A DNA stretch of 64,000 bases, from positions 5,227,001 to 5,291,000 of the forward strand of contig NZ_CP060298.1 in NCBI RefSeq assembly GCF_014303395.1, read 5' to 3'. The stretch is from Nakamurella sp. PAMC28650 (lineage in GTDB: Bacteria > Actinomycetota > Actinomycetes > Mycobacteriales > Nakamurellaceae). This document shows positions 8,583 to 16,953 of the stretch, one piece after another. Positions within the stretch are counted from its first letter, which is position 1; each line of letters begins with the position of its first letter. A program made the translations under genes and the position numbers. The notes under the pieces are model-generated. The model had not been told where the DNA came from and ran no database searches. It was given only the letters and a program-made list of their open reading frames with translations.

Positions 8583-8690
8583 GGGAGGGGCGCGGCGGTA
8601 GTTGATCAGCGCGGGAGGGGCGCGGCGGTAGTTGATCAGCGCGGGAGGGGCGCGGCGGTAGTTGATCAGCGCGGGAGCCGCGCTGAGGTA
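8571..8690. repeat. Four tandem 30-bp units derived from the palindrome outer arm
   Basis: Units run 8571-8600, 8601-8630, 8631-8660 and 8661-8690. Units 2 and 3 are identical, unit 1 differs by one base (GATAAG against GATCAG), and unit 4 diverges at its 3' end. Each begins with GTTGATCAGCGC, the outer arm of the modular palindrome, and the first unit overlaps copy C. There are no spacers, so this is not a CRISPR. Confidence 0.9.
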
Positions 8691-8711
8691 GGGGGCCGCG
8701 CGGGACGCGGG

Positions 8712-10157
8712 TCAGGCGTCGACTTCGGAGCGGTCACCGGACCAGAGGGTGTGGAACGTGCCTTCGGTGTCGACCCGCTGGTAGGTGTGCGCGCCGAAGA
8801 AGTCCCGCTGGCCCTGGATCAATGCGGCGGGCAGGCGCGGGGAGCGCAGGCCGTCGTAGTAGGACAGTGCGGCAGCGAAGCCCGGGGTCGGCAGGCCGGC
8901 CTTGGCTGCGCCGCCCACCACCGAGCGCCACGAATCCTGCACGCCGGCCATCGCCTTGGTGAAGTACCCCGTGAACAGCAGGGACGCCGGACGCTCCGCC
9001 TTGCCGTCGTAGGCCTCGGTGATCCGGTTGAGGAACGCCGCCCGGATGATGCATCCTCCGCGCCAGATGCGCGCCACCGCACCGAGATCGATGTCCCAGT
9101 CGTACTCCTTCGCACCGGCGACGATCTCATCCAGACCCTGCGCGTAGGCGACGATCTTGGACGCATACAGCGCCCGACGGACGTCCTCGACGAAGCTGTC
9201 CTTGTCTTCGAGCGACATCGACCCGTCCGGCCCGGGCAGTTCGCCGGCCGCGGCCCGCTGGTCCGGCAGAGAGGAGAGACCACGGGCGAACACGGCCTCG
9301 GCGATCCCGGACACCGGGACCGCCAGGTCCAGCGCGGTCTGCACGGTCCAGGTGCCGGTGCCCTTCATCCCGGCCGCGTCGACCACCACGTCGACGAACG
9401 GCTTGCCGGTCTTCGCGTCGACCTGACGCAACACCTCGGCGGTGATCTCGATCAGGAACGAGTCGAGCTCGCCCTTGTTCCACTCGGCGAAGATGTCGGC
9501 GATCTCGGCGGGTTCGATGCCGGCGCCCCGGCGCAGCAGGTCATAGGCCTCGGCAATCAACTGCATGTCGGCGTACTCGATGCCGTTGTGCACCATCTTG
9601 ACGAAGTGACCCGCGCCGTTCTCACCGATGTGGGTACAGCACGGCGCGCCGTCGACGTGCGCGGAGATCTTCTCCAGGATCGGGCCGAGGGACTTGTATG
9701 CCTCGGCGGAACCCCCCGGCATGATCGACGGTCCGAGCAACGCACCCTCCTCACCACCGGAGATGCCGCAGCCGACGAAGTTGATTCCCTTCTCCTTGGC
9801 GGCTGCCTCACGGCGGATGGTGTCGGCGAACTTGGCGTTTCCGCCGTCGATCAGGATGTCGCCCGGTTCCAGCAACTCGGACAGCTCGTCGATGACGGCA
9901 TCGGTGGGGCCGCCGGCCTTGACCATGATGATGATCTTGCGCGGCACCTTCAGCGAGGCGACGAAATCAACCGCGGACTCGGACCCGACGAAGTCGCCGT
10001 CGGACCCGTGCTCGTCCAGCAGCGCCTTCATCTTGTTCGTCGATCGGTTGTGGACAGCGGTGACGAATCCCTTGCTGGCGAAGTTCCGGGCCAGGTTCGA
10101 GCCCATCACGGCCAGACCGGTGACACCGATGTCGGCGGTGGCGGTGGTGTCGGACAT
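8712..10157 (-). CDS. gnd: 6-phosphogluconate dehydrogenase (decarboxylating)
   Basis: A 481-aa enzyme of the oxidative pentose phosphate pathway that converts 6-phosphogluconate to ribulose 5-phosphate and CO2 with production of reduced nicotinamide cofactor. The Rossmann motif is GLAVMGSNLARN at the N-terminus, followed by HNRSTNK, whose Arg-Ser/Thr favours NADP. Substrate and catalytic motifs include GISGGEEGALLGPSIMPGG and GHFVKMVHNGIEY with the catalytic Lys. The ATG at 10157 follows GGAGG at a suitable distance; an upstream extension to 10232 looks non-coding. Its 3' end faces the AbiEi-type gene across copy C and the 30-bp tandem array. Confidence 0.95.
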   Translation of the reverse strand: MSDTTATADIGVTGLAVMGSNLARNFASKGFVTAVHNRSTNKMKALLDEHGSDGDFVGSESAVDFVASLKVPRKIIIMVKAGGPTDAVIDELSELLEPGDILIDGGNAKFADTIRREAAAKEKGINFVGCGISGGEEGALLGPSIMPGGSAEAYKSLGPILEKISAHVDGAPCCTHIGENGAGHFVKMVHNGIEYADMQLIAEAYDLLRRGAGIEPAEIADIFAEWNKGELDSFLIEITAEVLRQVDAKTGKPFVDVVVDAAGMKGTGTWTVQTALDLAVPVSGIAEAVFARGLSSLPDQRAAAGELPGPDGSMSLEDKDSFVEDVRRALYASKIVAYAQGLDEIVAGAKEYDWDIDLGAVARIWRGGCIIRAAFLNRITEAYDGKAERPASLLFTGYFTKAMAGVQDSWRSVVGGAAKAGLPTPGFAAALSYYDGLRSPRLPAALIQGQRDFFGAHTYQRVDTEGTFHTLWSGDRSEVDA

Positions 10158-10273
10158 GGCAAGGACCTCCGGTGGCGGCAGTGAGCAGTCAGGTGTGCCG
10201 ACCCAGTTTTCCGTACGACCGCCGGGCCGCAACAGCCGGGGCTACGCAGCCCGGCGGGCCCGGAAAGAAATCG

Positions 10274-10741
10274 TCAGGCCAGAGCTGACCTGACGGCCGC
10301 GGCGATCTTGGCGCCGTCGGCCCGGCCGGCCGCCCTGGCCTGGGCCGCCTTGATCACCAGGCCCATCTGCTTCATCGTCGGCGGCGCCCCGGTGGCGGCC
10401 GCCACCTCGGCGACCGCGTCGGCGACCAGCGCGGGGAGGTCGTCGTCGGACAGCTGCGCGGGCAGGTAGGCGGCGATGACGGCCGACTCGGCACGTTCCT
10501 TGTCCGCCAGCTCCTTGCGTCCGGCTCCGTCGAACGCCTCGGCGGACTCCTTGCGCTTCTTGACCTCGCGGCCGAGCACCTTGACGACCTCGTCGTCGGA
10601 GAGCTCCCGCGCGGTGCTGCCGGAGACCTCCTCGTTCTGGATGGCCGCAACGGCCATCCGCAGCGTGCCGAGGGTCAGCGCATCACGCGCCTTCATCGCC
10701 GCCGTCAGATCGGACCGCAGCCGTGCCTTCAGTTCGGACAT
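10274..10741 (-). CDS. GatB/YqeY domain-containing protein
   Basis: A 155-aa protein covering the whole YqeY family: MSELKARLRSDLTAAMKARD at the N-terminus, IQNEEVSGSTARELSDDEV in the middle, and the tRNA-binding-like tail (MKQMGLVIKAAQARAAGRAD). YqeY resembles the C-terminal domain of the GatB amidotransferase subunit. Free-standing copies are widespread but their role is unsettled. The ATG at 10741 was chosen because homologues begin with S-x-L-x-x-x-L; the extension upstream to 10963 crosses tandem repeats and is not credible. Confidence 0.88.
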   Translation of the reverse strand: MSELKARLRSDLTAAMKARDALTLGTLRMAVAAIQNEEVSGSTARELSDDEVVKVLGREVKKRKESAEAFDGAGRKELADKERAESAVIAAYLPAQLSDDDLPALVADAVAEVAAATGAPPTMKQMGLVIKAAQARAAGRADGAKIAAAVRSALA

Positions 10742-10927
10742 CCGCCCCACCCTTTTCTCACCGCTGTCAGACACCCGGTACGCCAGCAAACGCAACATCC
10801 ACGACTCGCTCCCCGCCGGTCGCGGGGCACTGCCACTCCCGCAGAAGGCGGGGACCTGACGAACGTTAGTCCGCAGCGGGCCGGCACAGCATGAAGTCAT
10901 CCCCGCCCACCGACGGATCCGGCCCGC

Positions 10928-11013
10928 CGACACATCGGGTTCACGCCGACCTATCGGGTTCACGCCGACCTATCGGGTTCACGCCGACCTATCGGGTTCA
11001 TGCCAACACATCG
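10928..11013. repeat. 19-bp tandem repeat (four units plus a partial)
   Basis: Units CGACMYATCGGGTTCAYGC lie at 10928-10946, 10947-10965, 10966-10984 and 10985-11003, then a partial unit reaches 11013, two bases short of the rsmI stop codon. Units 2 and 3 are identical. The array lies between rsmI and the YqeY gene, both on the minus strand. It could be replication slippage or clustered protein-binding sites. Confidence 0.9.
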
Positions 11014-11014
11014 T

Positions 11015-11860
11015 TCAACTGCGATGACCGACGGCGTAGACGGTCCGGCGCGGTAGCCCGAATCTGGCCGCGATCGCGTCCACGGCATCCCGCCGGGTCG
11101 AGCCGGCGGCCACGAGTTCAGCCACCGCAGCGCCCAGCGCCGCGTCGGACGGCGGACCGGCAGCGTCTGCCGAGGCTCCGCCGACCACCAGCGTGACCTC
11201 ACCGCGCACGCCGTCGGATCCGGCCGACAACTCCCCGAGAGATCCCCGGCGCACCTCCTCGTAGGTCTTCGTCAGCTCGCGGCACAGCGCCGCCGGTCGG
11301 TCGGCGCCGAAGGCCGCCACCATCGCCACCAGGGTGTCGGAGAGCCGGTGCACCGATTCGAAGAAGACCATCGTGCGGGCCTCACCGGCCAGGGCCGCCA
11401 GCGAGGTGGACCGCTCGCCTGCTTTCCTCGGCAGGAATCCCTCGAAGGTGAACCTGTCCGACGGCAGACCGGACAGCGCCAGCGCGGTGATGACGGCGCT
11501 CGGGCCCGGCACGGAGGTCACCGTCAGGCCGGCTGCGGCCGCAGCGGCGACCAGTCGGTACCCGGGGTCGGACACCGACGGCATGCCCGCATCGGTGACC
11601 AGCACCACCTCGTCCCCCAGCCGGATGCGCTCGAGCAGACCGGGGATCCTGGCCTGCTCCACGGCCTCGTAGTAGGACAGCACGGTGCCCGAGAGGGAGA
11701 CACCGAGATCGGAGGCCAACCTGTGAAGCCGCCGGGTGTCCTCGGCCGCGATCACGTCCGCCGAGGTCAGAGCCGCAACCAAACCGGCAGATGCATCCGA
11801 GACCCGGCCGAGCGGCGTGCCGGCGAGCACCAAACGGCCCGGGACGCCTTCGACTCTCAT
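11015..11860 (-). CDS. rsmI: 16S rRNA (cytidine-1402 2'-O)-methyltransferase
   Basis: A 281-aa SAM-dependent tetrapyrrole-methylase-fold enzyme that modifies C1402 in the decoding centre. Family motifs: AGTPLGRVSDAS near the N-terminus, AAEDTRRLHRL, VTDAGMPSVSDPG, and SVPGPSAVITALALSG. The C-terminal domain carries a short helix-turn-helix-like stretch ending VYAVGHRS. It is divergent from pmt with a 23-base gap, the same pairing seen in mycobacteria. Confidence 0.94.
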   Translation of the reverse strand: MRVEGVPGRLVLAGTPLGRVSDASAGLVAALTSADVIAAEDTRRLHRLASDLGVSLSGTVLSYYEAVEQARIPGLLERIRLGDEVVLVTDAGMPSVSDPGYRLVAAAAAAGLTVTSVPGPSAVITALALSGLPSDRFTFEGFLPRKAGERSTSLAALAGEARTMVFFESVHRLSDTLVAMVAAFGADRPAALCRELTKTYEEVRRGSLGELSAGSDGVRGEVTLVVGGASADAAGPPSDAALGAAVAELVAAGSTRRDAVDAIAARFGLPRRTVYAVGHRS

Positions 11861-11883
11861 GTCCTCACCCTACGATCGTCTCC

Positions 11884-13674
11884 ATGACTGCCCCGCCCAC
11901 CGTCACCACGTCCGGTGACGAGTCCTACATCGGGGACGACCCGGGGCGGGGCGATCGACACGTTGCCGGCCACCCGAGTCTGACCGGGGTCGACGAGTCC
12001 GACCCGCAGCTCGCGAGACCCGACCCGGCGAGCGGTGTGGTGGCCATCGGCGAGGTGCCGCCGATCGAGCGACCCGTCCGCCCCGAGCGACGCAAGCTCC
12101 CGCAGATGCCCGGCGACCGCCTCCGCGGCTGGATCACCACCATCGTGCTCACCCTCGTCGGCGGCATCACCCGCCTCTGGAACGTCGGGAGCGCCACCGA
12201 CAACGGCACCCCGCTGTTCGACGAGAAGTACTACGCGGTGCAGGCCGCCGAGGTCGTCCGCAACAACGGGGTGGAGGACAACCAGGCCTATGGCGTCATC
12301 GTCCATCCGCCGTTGGGCAAACAGCTGATCGCCATCGGCGAGCAGCTGCTGGGCTACACCCCGACCGGCTGGCGCCTGGCGTCCGTCGTCGCCGGCACGT
12401 TCGTCGTCTTCCTGACGATCAGAGTGGTCCGCCGGATGACCAGGTCCACCCTGATGGGCGCCATCGGCGGCATCCTGATCATCTGCGACGGCGTCAGCTT
12501 CGTGATGTCCAGGATGGCGCTGCTGGACGTCTTCCAGGAGGTGTTCATCCTGGCGGCGTTCGCCTGCCTGATCGCCGACCGGGACCAGGTCAGGGCCAGG
12601 CTCAATTCGACGATCGCACCGGGCTTCGACGCATTCCTGCCGCGGGAACGTCATGGGCTGCTGTCGATCTGGGGACGTTGGGGGGACCGGGCCGGCGTCG
12701 CGCTCGGGGCCAGGTGGTGGCGGTTCGGGTGCGGCTTCTTCATGGGGCTCACCTTCGCCATCAAGTACAACGGCGTCTACTGGATCGTGGCCTTCGGCCT
12801 GCTGTCCACCATCTGGGACATCACCGCCCGTCGCGAGATCGGCGTCCACCGACCGGTTGTCGCGGTGCTGCGCCGGGACGTGGCGCCCTCGCTCTGGTCG
12901 CTGGTGGTCGTCCCGTTCGCCGTCTACATCGGATCGTGGTGGGCCTGGTTCTTCTCCGAGGACGCCTTCCCCCGTCACCAGTTCGAGGCCGACCCCAGCC
13001 ACGTCGGCGACTGGAGCAATCCGACCGGCCTGTTCCACAGCATCGCCGGGCTGTGGCACAACGCGTTGTGGCAGTGGACGTTCAAGATGCTCGACTTCCA
13101 CGCCAACCTGTTGTCCCCGGGGGCACCCGGCGCCAGTGATACCAATCCCGCTCATCGTCACCCGTGGGAGTCCAAGCCGTGGTCGTGGCCGATCGGCACC
13201 CGGCCGGTGCTCTACTACGCCCCGCCCAACGGGACCGGCTGCGGCACCGGGCGTACCGACTGCGTGCAGCGCATCTTCATCATCGGTACCCCGGCGCTGT
13301 GGTGGATCTCGCTGTTCATCCTCGCCTGGGCGCTGTGGCGCACCGTGGCCCGGCTCGACTGGCGATACGCCGCCGTCCTGGTGGCCTACGGCGCGGACTA
13401 CCTGCCGTGGTTCACCAACCTGAACCGGCAGATGTACTTCTTCTACGTCACCCCGTTGGCCCCGTTCCTGATCATCGGGATCTGCCTGGTCCTCGGCGAC
13501 ATCCTGGGCCGCGCCAGGGCGGGGGTCGAACGTCGGTACCTGTCGATCGGCATCGTGGCTCTCTACGTGGGACTGGTGGTGGCCAACTTCATCTGGCTGC
13601 TGCCCATGCTCGACGGGTCGTCGATGACACCCGATCGCCTCACCATGGAGACCTGGCTGCCGTCCTGGGGGTGA
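11884..13674 (+). CDS. pmt: Polyprenyl-phosphate-mannose:protein mannosyltransferase (Pmt, GT39)
   Basis: A 596-aa polytopic membrane enzyme that transfers mannose from polyprenyl-phosphate-mannose to Ser/Thr of secreted proteins. A disordered head of about 80 residues precedes the first helix. The conserved acidic pair is seen in PLFDEKYYAVQA and the following HPPLGKQLIAIGE loop is typical. Several hydrophobic helices follow (for example LMGAIGGILIICDG), and the C-terminal segment has WFTNLNRQMYFFYVTPLAPF. The start was set at ATG 11884, since upstream codons overlap rsmI. Likely clients include the secreted proteins in this window, though this is inference. Confidence 0.92.
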   Translation: MTAPPTVTTSGDESYIGDDPGRGDRHVAGHPSLTGVDESDPQLARPDPASGVVAIGEVPPIERPVRPERRKLPQMPGDRLRGWITTIVLTLVGGITRLWNVGSATDNGTPLFDEKYYAVQAAEVVRNNGVEDNQAYGVIVHPPLGKQLIAIGEQLLGYTPTGWRLASVVAGTFVVFLTIRVVRRMTRSTLMGAIGGILIICDGVSFVMSRMALLDVFQEVFILAAFACLIADRDQVRARLNSTIAPGFDAFLPRERHGLLSIWGRWGDRAGVALGARWWRFGCGFFMGLTFAIKYNGVYWIVAFGLLSTIWDITARREIGVHRPVVAVLRRDVAPSLWSLVVVPFAVYIGSWWAWFFSEDAFPRHQFEADPSHVGDWSNPTGLFHSIAGLWHNALWQWTFKMLDFHANLLSPGAPGASDTNPAHRHPWESKPWSWPIGTRPVLYYAPPNGTGCGTGRTDCVQRIFIIGTPALWWISLFILAWALWRTVARLDWRYAAVLVAYGADYLPWFTNLNRQMYFFYVTPLAPFLIIGICLVLGDILGRARAGVERRYLSIGIVALYVGLVVANFIWLLPMLDGSSMTPDRLTMETWLPSWG

Positions 13675-13794
13675 GCGCCGGATCGGGCCGGAGGGGACGG
13701 GTATAGGGTCGTTCGAGGGTCTGTGGAACATCCACCGACAGCAGGTGTTTGACCAGAAGACACCCGCCATCCGACGATTGTGAGGGAGGCCGCC

Positions 13795-14418
13795 ATGGCC
13801 CAGTACACCTTGCCCGAGCTGCCATATGACTACTCGGCGCTCGAGCCGTTCATCTCCGGTCAGATCATGGAGCTGCACCACTCCAAGCACCATGCCGCCT
13901 ACGTGGCCGGCGCGAACACCGCACTCGACCAGATGGCCGAGGCACGCGAGAAGGAGTCCTTCGGGACGGTCAACCTGCTCGAGAAGAACTTGGCGTTCCA
14001 CCTCGGTGGGCACCTCAACCACTCGATCTTCTGGCCGAACCTGGCCCCGGGTGCCGGCGGCAGGCCCGAGGGCGAGCTGGGCGCGGCGATCGATGAGTTC
14101 TTCGGCTCCTTCGACGGTTTCTCGAAGCAGTTCAGCGCCAACGCCAACGCCATCCAGGGCTCCGGCTGGTCCGTCCTGGCCTGGGACACCCTCGGGCAGC
14201 GCCTCAACATCCTTCAGCTGTTCGATCAGCAGGGCAACATCCCGTTCGCCCAGGTGCCGATCGTGCTGCTGGACATGTGGGAGCACGCCTTCTACCTGCA
14301 GTACAAGAACGTCAAGGCGGACTACGTCAAGGCGTGGTGGAGCGTCGTCAACTGGGCAGATGCCACGGCCCGCTTCACCGCTGCCCGTGCCAAGACCAGC
14401 GGCCTGATCCTCCTGTAG
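13795..14418 (+). CDS. sodA: Superoxide dismutase, Mn/Fe type
   Basis: A 207-aa protein of the usual family length. The four metal ligands are visible: His28 (MELHHSKHH), His76 ([10 protein letters not shown]), and Asp and His in [11 protein letters not shown] near residues 162-166. It disproportionates superoxide to peroxide and oxygen. The [11 protein letters not shown] segment fits the Mn/Fe family but does not settle the metal. GAGGGAGG lies just upstream of the ATG at 13795. No signal peptide is seen. Confidence 0.94.
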   Translation: MAQYTLPELPYDYSALEPFISGQIMELHHSKHHAAYVAGANTALDQMAEAREKESFGTVNLLEKNLAFHLGGHLNHSIFWPNLAPGAGGRPEGELGAAIDEFFGSFDGFSKQFSANANAIQGSGWSVLAWDTLGQRLNILQLFDQQGNIPFAQVPIVLLDMWEHAFYLQYKNVKADYVKAWWSVVNWADATARFTAARAKTSGLILL

Positions 14419-14442
14419 TCCCAGCACTTCTCATCTCCAGCG

Positions 14443-14478
14443 AGCAGGGCCCCGGCGAAAATGCGCCGGGGCCCTGCT
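14443..14478 (+). terminator. Rho-independent-like terminator of sodA
   Basis: AGCAGGGCCCCGGCG (14443-14457) pairs perfectly over 15 bp with CGCCGGGGCCCTGCT (14464-14478) around the loop AAAATG. It lies 25 bases after the sodA stop. The convergent CAP-domain gene ends shortly beyond, so it may serve both directions. There is no U-tract, which is common in high-GC actinobacteria. Confidence 0.85.
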
Positions 14479-14513
14479 GGTGTCGCGGTGGCTCCTGCTG
14501 GAACCGGCCCTGC

Positions 14514-16523
14514 TCAGGGCACCAGCACGACCAGGCACCGGTACTGCCGAACGGTCTGGTTGCTCATCGCTTTCATGCTCAGGCAGACGGTGTTGCTCCC
14601 CGACCCGGAGGCCGGTACTGAGGTCACCACCCCGTGATAGTTCCCGACGCCGGGGAAGGCCCGGGCGACGTCCGGTCGGGACTGGGCGGCGGTGGCCTGG
14701 AAGGTCCTCGTGCCCGCCTGGCCGGTCACCGTGATCGAGACGGTGCCCGCCGATGACGGATACGCCGGGTCCAGGGCCCAACCTCGTACCTGGAGACCGC
14801 CGGTGGTGGATTTCACCGAGTCCAACCAGCCGAGCACATTGCTGATGCTGACCTGCTGGCAACCGAGGTCGGTGCCGGCGCTCGGGTCGACGGTCGAGTT
14901 CGCGACGGCGCAGACCTGGTAGGTCCCGAACTGCCTGGTCGGCACGGTGAGGCTGAACGAGTGCGCCGTACCGGCCGCCGGGAACTGCTGCGCCGAAGCG
15001 GTTCCCACGGCGGAAGCGGTGACGACCGACGGGGTTCCGACCGGCCCGCCGGGTCCGGTGATCTGCACCCTCACGGTCGACGCCGTGCCCACTGCGTTGG
15101 GGTCGAGGGCCCAGCCGTTGACGGTGACCGAGTTCGTGGTGTTCGTCGTGCCGGTGATCGCTCCGGCCGGCGCTGCGACGGTGACGCTCTGACATCCGAG
15201 GGCCGTCGGCCGGGCCGGGGCGGCCAGACTGTTGGCCGTGGCGCACAGGACGTGGGTGCCGACCGTGGTGGCGGCGGTCTGCGCGAGGAAGCCATGTGCC
15301 GCACCAACTCCCGGGATGGAGGTGTCGACGTTGGCATCGACCTGATCAGCGGTCACCGTCGGGAGCGTGACGGTGCCCTGCGGACCCTGGTCGGTGACGG
15401 TGACGGTGGTCGGCGTGGTGGGGCCGTCCGGATCCACGGCCCAGCCGGCGAAGCTGATCGTCGATCCGGTCAGCACGGCGGAGTCCAGACCGCCGATCGG
15501 TCCGGTGACCTCGACGGGCAGACAACCCAGATTCGGGTTGGTGCTGCCGGCCCCCGCATTGATCAGGGTGGCGCAGATCTGATGGATTCCGCGCTTGGAG
15601 ATCGGGAGCGTGGCGTCGAGTCCGTGCGCGTTGCCGGTGGTCGCGGTGAGTTGCGGGACATCGGTGCGAACGGCGGCCGCAGTCACCGTCGTGGTGACCA
15701 CCGTGCCGTCGGGAGCGGTGTCGGAGAGCTGGATCTGGATCGGGCCGGCCGCGGTGTCGGGGTCGTATCCCCATCCGGTCACCCGCACCGTGCTGCCCAC
15801 CAGCGTCGCGGAGTTCAACTGGCCGACCGGAATTGATTTCAGCGCCGGATCGTAGATCTGCCCGGGGTCGACGGCGTCGGTGAACGTGACGGTGTCCCAT
15901 TGCGAACCCGCTGCCCCGTTGACGGTTCCGATGCCCACGTACTTGAAGGACGGGTCGAGGATGTTGTTCTTGTTGCTCGCGTTGCCCACCAGGGCATTCG
16001 TCAGCGTGAAACCGGTGACCGGCGAACCGGTCCAGCTACTGACGTTCTCGCCGTAGGTGGTTCGCGCGGAGGCACCGGAGGTGAGCAGCGTCTGCCAGCC
16101 CTGGGGGTTGTGCGACAAGGTCCCGGACGAGCCGGCCGTCGCCATCGCATTCGACCACGAAAGTGATCGCGCATCAATCCCTCTCGCTTCGATCAGGGGG
16201 GCGATCCCGGCGGCCGTACGCTGCGCGTTGATCGCGTCCAGCACCGTCGAGTCGAAGGGACTGAGCCCGGTGGTCACCGGGGCCACCACCGCGAGGGACG
16301 GCGCGGACGGCACCGGCACCGCGGGCGGCACCGCCGCGTAGGTGGCTGCCGCCGTGGCTGCCCCGGCGCGGACCGGCGTCACCCCGGTGGCGACGGCATT
16401 GGTCGCCACGCCGATCCCGGCGACCACCAGACCGACCGCGACCATCGAGGCGATCGGCCGGAAGTTGCGGGAACTGCGGACGTTCTCTGCCCGGGGGTAT
16501 TCCGGGCGCGCGCTTGCCACCAT
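14514..16523 (-). CDS. Secreted CAP (SCP/PR1-like) domain protein with four C-terminal modules
   Basis: A 669-aa exported protein. A signal/anchor segment lies at about residues 25-45 (IASMVAVGLVVAGIGVA). A CAP domain follows at about 85-235, with LDAINAQRTAAGIAPL, SLSWSNAMA, LSHNP, YGENVS and FKYVGIGTV. Four modules of roughly 100 residues follow. Each opens with a Leu-Asp/Ser, hydrophobic, G-W-A-x-D-P motif (GWGYDPD, GWAVDPD, GWALDPN, GWALDPAYP) and ends with two Cys about 15 residues apart. Such modules occur in other actinobacterial surface proteins. The biochemical role of bacterial CAP domains is mostly unknown. Confidence 0.85.
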   Translation of the reverse strand: MVASARPEYPRAENVRSSRNFRPIASMVAVGLVVAGIGVATNAVATGVTPVRAGAATAAATYAAVPPAVPVPSAPSLAVVAPVTTGLSPFDSTVLDAINAQRTAAGIAPLIEARGIDARSLSWSNAMATAGSSGTLSHNPQGWQTLLTSGASARTTYGENVSSWTGSPVTGFTLTNALVGNASNKNNILDPSFKYVGIGTVNGAAGSQWDTVTFTDAVDPGQIYDPALKSIPVGQLNSATLVGSTVRVTGWGYDPDTAAGPIQIQLSDTAPDGTVVTTTVTAAAVRTDVPQLTATTGNAHGLDATLPISKRGIHQICATLINAGAGSTNPNLGCLPVEVTGPIGGLDSAVLTGSTISFAGWAVDPDGPTTPTTVTVTDQGPQGTVTLPTVTADQVDANVDTSIPGVGAAHGFLAQTAATTVGTHVLCATANSLAAPARPTALGCQSVTVAAPAGAITGTTNTTNSVTVNGWALDPNAVGTASTVRVQITGPGGPVGTPSVVTASAVGTASAQQFPAAGTAHSFSLTVPTRQFGTYQVCAVANSTVDPSAGTDLGCQQVSISNVLGWLDSVKSTTGGLQVRGWALDPAYPSSAGTVSITVTGQAGTRTFQATAAQSRPDVARAFPGVGNYHGVVTSVPASGSGSNTVCLSMKAMSNQTVRQYRCLVVLVP

Positions 16524-16953
16524 TGTCGGTCTCCTGGATGATCGGCGTGTTCGCCTTGACGGCGACTACGCCCAGTAAGCGCTGGCCACTTCTCGCTCTA
16601 TTACCTACCGTAGCCTTTGATTACGATGAGCAACATCACCTGGACGTGTGACCGGCCTGATGGAAAATCGAGCCCGTCGGAGCACAGCCTACGATCGACT
16701 ATTACCGCAGATCAGCGCACTGATCTGACGGCCGGGGCGAGTGCCGGGCTTCCAGCAGGCACGCAGAGTCACATCGTTTACTTGCTGGGAGTCACCACGT
16801 CGAGCCACGGACCCCGATTCAGTTCGAGGATCTTCGCGGGGCGTGACGAATGGACCACGATCACCCGATCGGCCCCGGACCTGAGCCTTACGGTGTCCGG
16901 ATGCGCGTGGACGTGCTGCCCTCGATGTCAGCAGTGCTCGATGTCAATCGCAC
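16524..16953. other. 430-bp gap without a gene
   Basis: This stretch lies upstream of the CAP gene and downstream of the amine oxidase gene, both on the minus strand. I see no convincing coding frame. Its one clear structure is a perfect 8-bp-arm palindrome, CAGATCAG-cgca-CTGATCTG, at 16708-16727, which could be an operator or short hairpin. It presumably contains the CAP gene promoter, but no good -10/-35 pair stands out. Confidence 0.5.

Noticed and set aside
8571-8690. CRISPR-like array
   Set aside because: The 30-bp units are directly adjacent with no spacers, and no cas genes are present.
11857-14427. 856-codon open frame on the minus strand
   Set aside because: It is antisense to pmt and sodA, is rich in Arg/Gln/His/Gly with no domain, and results from GC-rich codon use of the real genes.
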